A stretch of 34,104 nt of DNA from Candidatus Nomurabacteria bacterium RIFCSPHIGHO2_01_FULL_37_25 (GTDB taxonomy: Bacteria > Patescibacteriota > Minisyncoccia > Phycocordibacterales > UBA9973): the NCBI GenBank assembly GCA_001786765.1, contig MFTH01000010.1:1-34104 (forward strand). Direction: 5' to 3'. The notes under the pieces were generated by a model. It did not search any database. It saw only the letters and a list, made by a program, of their open reading frames with translations, and was not told where the DNA came from. Both the position numbers and the translations under genes were made by a program. Shown here in pieces: positions 28,710-34,104 of this stretch. The stretch's first letter is position 1. Each line of letters begins with the position of its first letter.

Positions 28710-28847
28710 TGAATTACGAAACTCGTCGAAGGCATGTCTTTTTTAGGGGGTTTCGAGGCTGTCGAGCCGAGAACTTCAGGATTTTTTTAAGCTTAAAAAA
28801 ATCCGTACCCTAGAAAAAGACATGCCTAGAAAGAGTTTCGTAATTCA
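28710..28847 (+). repeat. Structured intergenic repeat, copy R3
   Basis: Core GGGGGTTTCGAGGCTGTCGAGCCGAGAACTTCAGGATTTTTTTAAGCTTAAAAAAATCCGTACCC; perfect arms 28710-28724/28833-28847 (15 bp) and 28731-28743/28814-28826 (13 bp). Confidence 0.88.
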
Positions 28848-28891
28848 CGATAAAGTATACAACCGAGACTAAAGATTTAGAAATTTTACCC

Positions 28892-28920
28892 TTGCGTAAG
28901 CTAAGCGCTTAGGATATAAT
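28892..28920 (+). promoter_or_regulatory. Sigma-70-like promoter for candidate sRNA
   Basis: TTGCGT-17 nt-TATAAT. Confidence 0.6.
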
Positions 28921-28925
28921 ATAGA

Positions 28926-28989
28926 CATTGAGAGGTTGCCTCTCTAGCTCGCAAGAGCCCATAGCCCCGAAAGGGGCTATTATATTTTT
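28926..28989 (+). ncRNA. Candidate small RNA with three tandem hairpins ending in an intrinsic terminator
   Basis: GAGAGG-ttg-CCTCTC, GCTC-gcaa-GAGC, ATAGCCCC-gaaa-GGGGCTAT, then TATATTTTT; starts about 6 nt after TATAAT. Confidence 0.6.
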
Positions 28990-28991
28990 AA

Positions 28992-30143
28992 TTAAATTTT
29001 AAATAATCTATCAAAAACTATTTTTACTTCTTCTGCATTATTCGCCTCCATCAATTTCATTCGCAATTCCTTCGCGCCATCAAAACCATTTACATATGCT
29101 TTGTAGTGTTTTTTCATAATTGCGAAATTTTTATGTTCACCTAGCATCTTTTGGAAAAGTTTTGTGTGTTCCACCATGACTTCGAGTCGTTCTTTAAGAG
29201 AAATGGCTTCCGGAGAGCACGGATATTTTTCTGCTGAAAAATTCCTCGTGCTCGCGCCGTCGCGCTCCCAAGTCTCTGCGGAAGCCATTTCTCTACAGAA
29301 CAACCACGGGTTCCCAAATATCGCCCTCCCCAACATTACTCCATCGCAACCAGTTTCATTACATTTCCTCCTTGCGTCGTCAGTGTCTACGACATCACCA
29401 TTACCCAAGATTAAAATCTTCTGTCCCACTCTACCTTTTGCAAAGTAAATTTCATCACGAATCTCCACTATTCTTTTCATTAGATCCCAATGCGCAGGAA
29501 CATTAGACATTTCCTTGCGAGTGCGCAGATGCACAGTAAGGGCTGTGATATCGCTTGATAAAAGTTCTCTGACCCAAGTTTCAATTTCGTTTTTATTATA
29601 ACCAATACGTGTTTTCACAGACACAGGCAATCCGCCTCCGCCCTCTATGGCCGCCCTGATACATTCACGAGCTAATGCAGGATTCTTTATCATCGCCGCG
29701 CCCGAGCATTGTTTTTCAACAGACTTATCTGGACAACCCATGTTTATATCTATGCCGTCAAAACCGAGTTCTTTGCAAAGCTCTGAAGCTTTTTTTATAT
29801 TCTCTGACTTTGAACCGAATATCTGGGCTACTATCGGTCTTTCATTTTCTGAATATATAAAATCAATAAGAAGCTTGTCTCTACCCACCGAACAAAGACC
29901 GTCTGCAGAAACAAATTCCGTAAAGAAAATATCTGGCTTGCCATACTTTGCGATTATTTGCCTAAAGGCGCAGTCTGACACATCTGCCATGGGGGCCAGA
30001 GCTAAAATTGGTTTTTTTAATTTCTCCCAAAAATTCACCTCACCCCCGGCCCCTCTCCTTGTCAAGGAGAGGGTGGCTGAAAGTCGGGTGAGGTTTTTTT
30101 CACTTAAATTTGTAGTAGACTTTATTGCCATATCGTAAATCAA
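28992..30143 (-). CDS. dus: tRNA-dihydrouridine synthase; true start possibly GTG at 30038
   Basis: ILALAPMADVSDCAFRQI, GIDINMGCPDKSVEKQCSGAAM, LGNGDVVD, GCDGVMLGRAIFGNPW. Confidence 0.93.
   Translation of the reverse strand: MIYDMAIKSTTNLSEKNLTRLSATLSLTRRGAGGEVNFWEKLKKPILALAPMADVSDCAFRQIIAKYGKPDIFFTEFVSADGLCSVGRDKLLIDFIYSENERPIVAQIFGSKSENIKKASELCKELGFDGIDINMGCPDKSVEKQCSGAAMIKNPALARECIRAAIEGGGGLPVSVKTRIGYNKNEIETWVRELLSSDITALTVHLRTRKEMSNVPAHWDLMKRIVEIRDEIYFAKGRVGQKILILGNGDVVDTDDARRKCNETGCDGVMLGRAIFGNPWLFCREMASAETWERDGASTRNFSAEKYPCSPEAISLKERLEVMVEHTKLFQKMLGEHKNFAIMKKHYKAYVNGFDGAKELRMKLMEANNAEEVKIVFDRLFKI
30038..30093 (-). repeat. 56-bp palindromic repeat, copy B, at the 5' end of dus
   Basis: CCTCACCCCCGGCCCCTCTCCTTGTCAAGGAGAGGGTGGCTGAAAGTCGGGTGAGG; inverted relative to copy A in purN-purD. 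Confidence 0.9.
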
Positions 30144-30975
30144 TATATAAAAGCGAAGAATATTTATTTTTGAAATTTGATTGCAAAGGTTCGGTGGTAA
30201 GCGCTGTTTGTAAATTTTCAGCTATAATTTCTAAATCAGAATCTGCTTTGAAAATTATCTCTGGCGCATTTGGCAGGGTGTTTGCGCTGGAGAGAAAAAT
30301 TTTTATATCTTCATTTTCTTCTTTGTCCTTGTACAAAACCACAGGCTTTAATCCCATATGAGAAAGAGCCTCTTTAAATAAAATCAATTTTTGAAAAATA
30401 TCAGCTAAAAAATAGGACCCAATGGGTGTATTTTCTTTTGAATCAGTTGCGCCATAAAATTTAAAATAAACTTCTCCAGAAAAATACGGCGCTTCGGCAA
30501 AAATATAACCTGCCTCATCTATAAAATAACATTTTTCCTCTTTTGATAGTCCGTCTACCGAATTCATCATCTCTCCACACCATGTGTATAAAGCTATGCG
30601 TTCATCTAGAGATACTTTCAGCGTCTTATTTTCTACAGATAGACTTACGCTTTTAAGCCTATTAAATTGGTTAAATAAATCTTTTTCTATATTATCTTTG
30701 GGATAAAAGAAAATATTTGTCTTAGGAAAAAACCATAAATAATTTCCTGTAATTTCTTTTTTTACAGCAGTTTCAATCATCTCTTTACTTTCTACTTTAT
30801 TGCCAGTTATTTCCACTTCACTAATATTTAATTGTTCCAAATGAGAAATGTAAGCTAGACCTGCAAAAATAAAAAGGAGCGCAAATAGAGATAAAAAAAT
30901 TTTGTTCAGAAAAATCTTTTGTCTTTTTTTTTTAAATTCTAAAAGACGCGGAGAATTCAAAACGTTTCGCTTCAT
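30100..30975 (-). CDS. FtsQ-like POTRA-domain membrane protein
   Basis: N-terminal TM (IFLSLFALLFIFAGLAYI), then LNISEVEITGNKVESKEMIETAV (POTRA-like). Confidence 0.65.
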   Translation of the reverse strand: MKRNVLNSPRLLEFKKKRQKIFLNKIFLSLFALLFIFAGLAYISHLEQLNISEVEITGNKVESKEMIETAVKKEITGNYLWFFPKTNIFFYPKDNIEKDLFNQFNRLKSVSLSVENKTLKVSLDERIALYTWCGEMMNSVDGLSKEEKCYFIDEAGYIFAEAPYFSGEVYFKFYGATDSKENTPIGSYFLADIFQKLILFKEALSHMGLKPVVLYKDKEENEDIKIFLSSANTLPNAPEIIFKADSDLEIIAENLQTALTTEPLQSNFKNKYSSLLYIDLRYGNKVYYKFK

Positions 30976-31029
30976 ATATTAGATTCTAGGTTTTAGGTTC
31001 CAACAAAATCGCTAGAACCCTATGCCTCA

Positions 31030-32295
31030 CTATTTGATAAATTCTCTATCCCCCATATATTTTCGTAAAACTTCTGGAATTTTAATAGAGCCATCTGTTT
31101 GTTGATTGTTCTCAACCATAGAAACTAATATTCTAGGAGTTGGAATAGCTGTGCAGTTTAGAGAATGAGCATAACGCATTTTACCATCAGAGTCTTTATA
31201 TCTAATATTAAAACGTCTTGTTTGAAAGTCATGAAAATAAGAAGCTGAAGAAATCTCTCTATACTTATTTTCTTTTGGAACCCATAATTCTATATCATAT
31301 TTTTTTACTTGCCCCAATCCCAAATCTCCACCACAATTTATCACAGTATGATAAGGAATATCCAAAGACTCAATAAATTCTTCAGTATTTTTATTTATTT
31401 CTTCATGTAATCTAACTGATTCCTCATGAGACGCTTCACATAATACAACTTGCTCCATTTTATAAAACTCATGAACACGAATTAAACCTTTCACATCTTT
31501 ACCATGACTACCAGCCTCGCGTCTAAAACAAGGAGAAAAACCTAAATACTTTATTGGAAAATTTTTAGCATCTAAAACTTCACCACCATGCATGCTCATA
31601 AGAGGAACTTCAGCTGTACCAGCGAGAGTGTCTCCGTCTTGGGTCATATAATAATCTTCAACATCACCTGGTAAATGTCCAGTACCATATAAATTCTGTT
31701 TCCGTACGATAACAGGAGGTATTACAGGAAAAAAACCTCTTTCTCCAAAAAAATCAATTGCGTAATTCCAAATAGCAAAACACAAACGAGCCCCGTCGCC
31801 TATCAAAAAATAACCTCTGAAACCATGAACCTTCGTTCCCCTTTCAAAATCAACCATCTTTAGAGCTAACATTATTTCTGTATGATCTTTTGGTTCGAAA
31901 TTAAAAACTGGCTTCTCTCCCCAAACTCTTACTTCTTGATTATCTGTGTCATTAGTGCCATCTGGCACCGACATATCAGGTATATTTGGTATTTGCAACA
32001 TTATCTTTTGCCACTCTTCTAATGTTTCTTTTAATTTTTCCTCTTTTGTTTTTATATCGTCTTTAACGATACGCATTTCTTCAATGAGTTGCACCTTAAG
32101 CGCAGAGTCTTGATTGCGAGATATGTCGTTAGAAACTCTATTGACTTCCGCGCGCAAGTCTTCTACTTCTTTGAGTTCTTCCAAACGCAAATCATCAAGA
32201 GCAATGAGTTTGTTAATATCAATGTCCACGTGTTTCTTTTCTGCGCCCGTCTGCACTATTTCTTTATTTTCTCGAATAAATTTTATATCTAACAT
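31030..32295 (-). CDS. serS: Seryl-tRNA synthetase
   Basis: MLDIKFIRENKEIV, coiled-coil arm, LAGTAEVPLM, FSPCFRREAGSHGKDVKGLIRVHEF, class II motif 3. Confidence 0.97.
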   Translation of the reverse strand: MLDIKFIRENKEIVQTGAEKKHVDIDINKLIALDDLRLEELKEVEDLRAEVNRVSNDISRNQDSALKVQLIEEMRIVKDDIKTKEEKLKETLEEWQKIMLQIPNIPDMSVPDGTNDTDNQEVRVWGEKPVFNFEPKDHTEIMLALKMVDFERGTKVHGFRGYFLIGDGARLCFAIWNYAIDFFGERGFFPVIPPVIVRKQNLYGTGHLPGDVEDYYMTQDGDTLAGTAEVPLMSMHGGEVLDAKNFPIKYLGFSPCFRREAGSHGKDVKGLIRVHEFYKMEQVVLCEASHEESVRLHEEINKNTEEFIESLDIPYHTVINCGGDLGLGQVKKYDIELWVPKENKYREISSASYFHDFQTRRFNIRYKDSDGKMRYAHSLNCTAIPTPRILVSMVENNQQTDGSIKIPEVLRKYMGDREFIK

Positions 32296-32309
32296 GTTAC
32301 AATCATATC

Positions 32310-33170
32310 ATGCAAATCAAAAAATTACCAAAATCAAAATTCCCGAGCGCATTATTAGAAATTCCAGAACCTCCTGAAAATCTTTGGATAATAGGTGAAC
32401 TGCCAAAAGAGGATTTAATATATCTTTGCATTGTGGGGTCAAGAAAATTCACTTCTTACGGAAAAGAAGCGTGTGAAAAAATAATCACTGGTCTAAAAGG
32501 TTATCCGATAGTGATAGTATCTGGTTTTGCTATGGGCATAGACACAATAGCTCACAAAAAAGCGATGCAAGTAGGACTGAAGACTATAGTTTTCCCCGGT
32601 TCTGGACTCTCCGCGGAAGCAATGTACCCAAAAACAAATGTACGATTAATGAATGAAATAGTAGAAAATGGCGGATGTTTAATTTCAGAATTTGAACCTG
32701 ATTTCAAAGCAACACAATGGAGTTTCCCTATGCGTAATAGACTTATGGCAGGAATTTCAAAAGCAACACTAATAATAGAAGCCGAAGAAAGGTCAGGCAC
32801 TCTTATAACCGCTCGACTGACAACAGAATATAACAGAGACTTATTGGTCGTGCCTGGATCAATTTTTTCTTCTAGCTCAAAAGGCACAAATAGATTATTG
32901 CATCAAGGCGCGACTCCGGTAGTTTGCGCCGAAGATGTTTTAGAAGCTCTTGGTTTTGAACAAGAAAAAGACGAAGAAAAACAAAAAAAACTTTTTCAAG
33001 ATTTGTCTCCCGAAGAAAAGAAAATAGTTGAATTACTGCGTGAACCAATTCCCCGCGATGATTTAATTCGTGTAATGAAACTTCCAATCCCGACTGCTAA
33101 TGCCCTACTATCTGTTATGGAAATCAAAGGACTCGTTAAAGAAGAGTTGGGAGAAATACGCTTAGTGTAG
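32310..33170 (+). CDS. dprA: DNA-processing protein DprA/Smf
   Basis: IVGSRKFTSYG, VSGFAMGIDTIAH, FPGSGL, SEFEPDFKATQWSFPMRNRLMAGIS, C-terminal winged-helix region. Confidence 0.95.
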   Translation: MQIKKLPKSKFPSALLEIPEPPENLWIIGELPKEDLIYLCIVGSRKFTSYGKEACEKIITGLKGYPIVIVSGFAMGIDTIAHKKAMQVGLKTIVFPGSGLSAEAMYPKTNVRLMNEIVENGGCLISEFEPDFKATQWSFPMRNRLMAGISKATLIIEAEERSGTLITARLTTEYNRDLLVVPGSIFSSSSKGTNRLLHQGATPVVCAEDVLEALGFEQEKDEEKQKKLFQDLSPEEKKIVELLREPIPRDDLIRVMKLPIPTANALLSVMEIKGLVKEELGEIRLV

Positions 33171-33278
33171 TTTATTTACGCTTACGAACATTTATTATTG
33201 TCCTAATTTGCATTGAAAAATGGATTTGTTACAATCAGGATATTAAGGTAAATATTATTAATTAAAATTTTTAATGAA

Positions 33279-34104
33279 ATGAAAAACATTAAAGCAAAGT
33301 TAGAGTATATTTGGTTAGATGGTTATAAGCCTACTCAGAACTTGCGCTCTAAGACTAAAGTTGTAGAAAATTTTGGCGGTAAATTAAAGGATTGTCCGAT
33401 GTGGTCATTTGATGGTTCATCCACGCAGCAAGCGCCTGGAGGGTCATCAGACTGTATTTTGAAACCAGTTTTTATCTGTCCTGACCCAGAGCGTAAAAAC
33501 GGATTTTTAGTTATGTGTGAAGTTTTAAACGCAGATGGAACACCTCACCAAAGCAATGGTCGCGCAATGATTAAAGATGATGACAACGATTTTTGGTTTG
33601 GCTTTGAGCAAGAATATTTTTTATGGGATACGAAAACAAATAAACCTCTCGGCTTCTTACCGCAATCTGCGCCACAAGGACAATATTATTGTTCAGTCGG
33701 CGCAAATAATGCTTATGGCAGAAATATTATTGAAGAACATTTAGATGCTTGTCTGGAAGCTGGCTTGACTGTGGAAGGTATAAATTCTGAGGTGGCTATC
33801 GGTCAGTGGGAATTCCAAATTTTTTCTAAAGGCGCGAAAAATGCCGGAGACCAATGCTGGGTAGCGAGATATTTATTAGAGCGAATAGGAGAAAAATATG
33901 GAGTGGCAATTAATTGGCATTGTAAACCATTAGGTAAACTAGACTGGAATGGTTCCGGAATGCACGCAAACTTTTCAAACAGCATTTTGCGTAATTCTGG
34001 CAAACGAAAAACTTTTGAAAAAATCTGTGAGGCTTTTGCTCCAGTTGTAAAAGAACATATAGCTGTCTATGGCGCCGACAACCACTTGAGATTAAGCGGT
34101 AAAT
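33279..34104 (+). CDS. glnA: Glutamine synthetase, type II (eukaryotic-like), 3' truncated by window edge; absent from the ORF track
   Basis: Translation from 33279: MKNIKAKLEYIWLDGYKPTQNLRSKTKVV...MWSFDGSSTQQAPGGSSDCILKPV...WFGFEQEYFL...YCSVGANNAYGR...INSEVAIGQWEFQI...WNGSGMHANFSN. Confidence 0.93.
   Translation, partial: MKNIKAKLEYIWLDGYKPTQNLRSKTKVVENFGGKLKDCPMWSFDGSSTQQAPGGSSDCILKPVFICPDPERKNGFLVMCEVLNADGTPHQSNGRAMIKDDDNDFWFGFEQEYFLWDTKTNKPLGFLPQSAPQGQYYCSVGANNAYGRNIIEEHLDACLEAGLTVEGINSEVAIGQWEFQIFSKGAKNAGDQCWVARYLLERIGEKYGVAINWHCKPLGKLDWNGSGMHANFSNSILRNSGKRKTFEKICEAFAPVVKEHIAVYGADNHLRLSGK

Noticed and set aside
29647-30138. 163-aa + strand ORF containing SPPAPLLVKERVAE
   Set aside because: Antisense to dus; the familiar peptide comes only from the palindromic repeat read on the other strand.
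1-34104. CRISPR array or cas genes
   Set aside because: No regularly spaced short direct repeats and no cas-like ORFs; the repeats present are dispersed palindromes.
1-34104. Transposase or integrase responsible for the repeats
   Set aside because: No recombinase motif recognised in any ORF in the window, so any mobilising enzyme must be elsewhere or absent.

Overview
AT-rich bacterial window of about 34 kb. Its style fits Candidatus Patescibacteria (CPR): compact genes, PAGRQ-type palindromic inserts, a minimal DnaX. The lineage is inferred, not proven. Contents in order: a GC-rich partial prephenate dehydratase; purine/GMP genes (guaA, guaB, purA, a PurN-PurD fusion, purF, purQ, PurSL-type purL); a three-gene ATP-citrate-lyase-like operon colinear with the domains of single-chain ACLY; glmS; yvcK; a small-gene accessory patch (NUDIX x4 including a relic, zincin-like protein, Ogt, frameshifted PRTase, YjjX-like NTPase, VanX-like dipeptidase); tRNA-Gln(TTG); dnaX, dus, ftsQ-like, serS, dprA; and a partial type II (eukaryotic-like) glutamine synthetase.

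Most interesting signals: (1) a three-copy intergenic repeat with a conserved core of about 65 nt (predicted three-way junction with tandem G.A pairs) closed by long arms that differ in sequence between copies but stay complementary, as expected for a structured RNA or a hairpin-type mobile element; (2) a promoter-driven three-hairpin small RNA candidate (two GNRA loops plus terminator) at 28.9 kb; (3) palindromic repeats inserted in frame in at least five housekeeping genes, one exactly at the PurN/PurD junction; (4) about a dozen genes with a -10-like hexamer exactly 6 nt before ATG, suggesting widespread leaderless transcription, including back-to-back promoters at serS/dprA. All coordinates and alignments were read by eye; no search or folding program was run.
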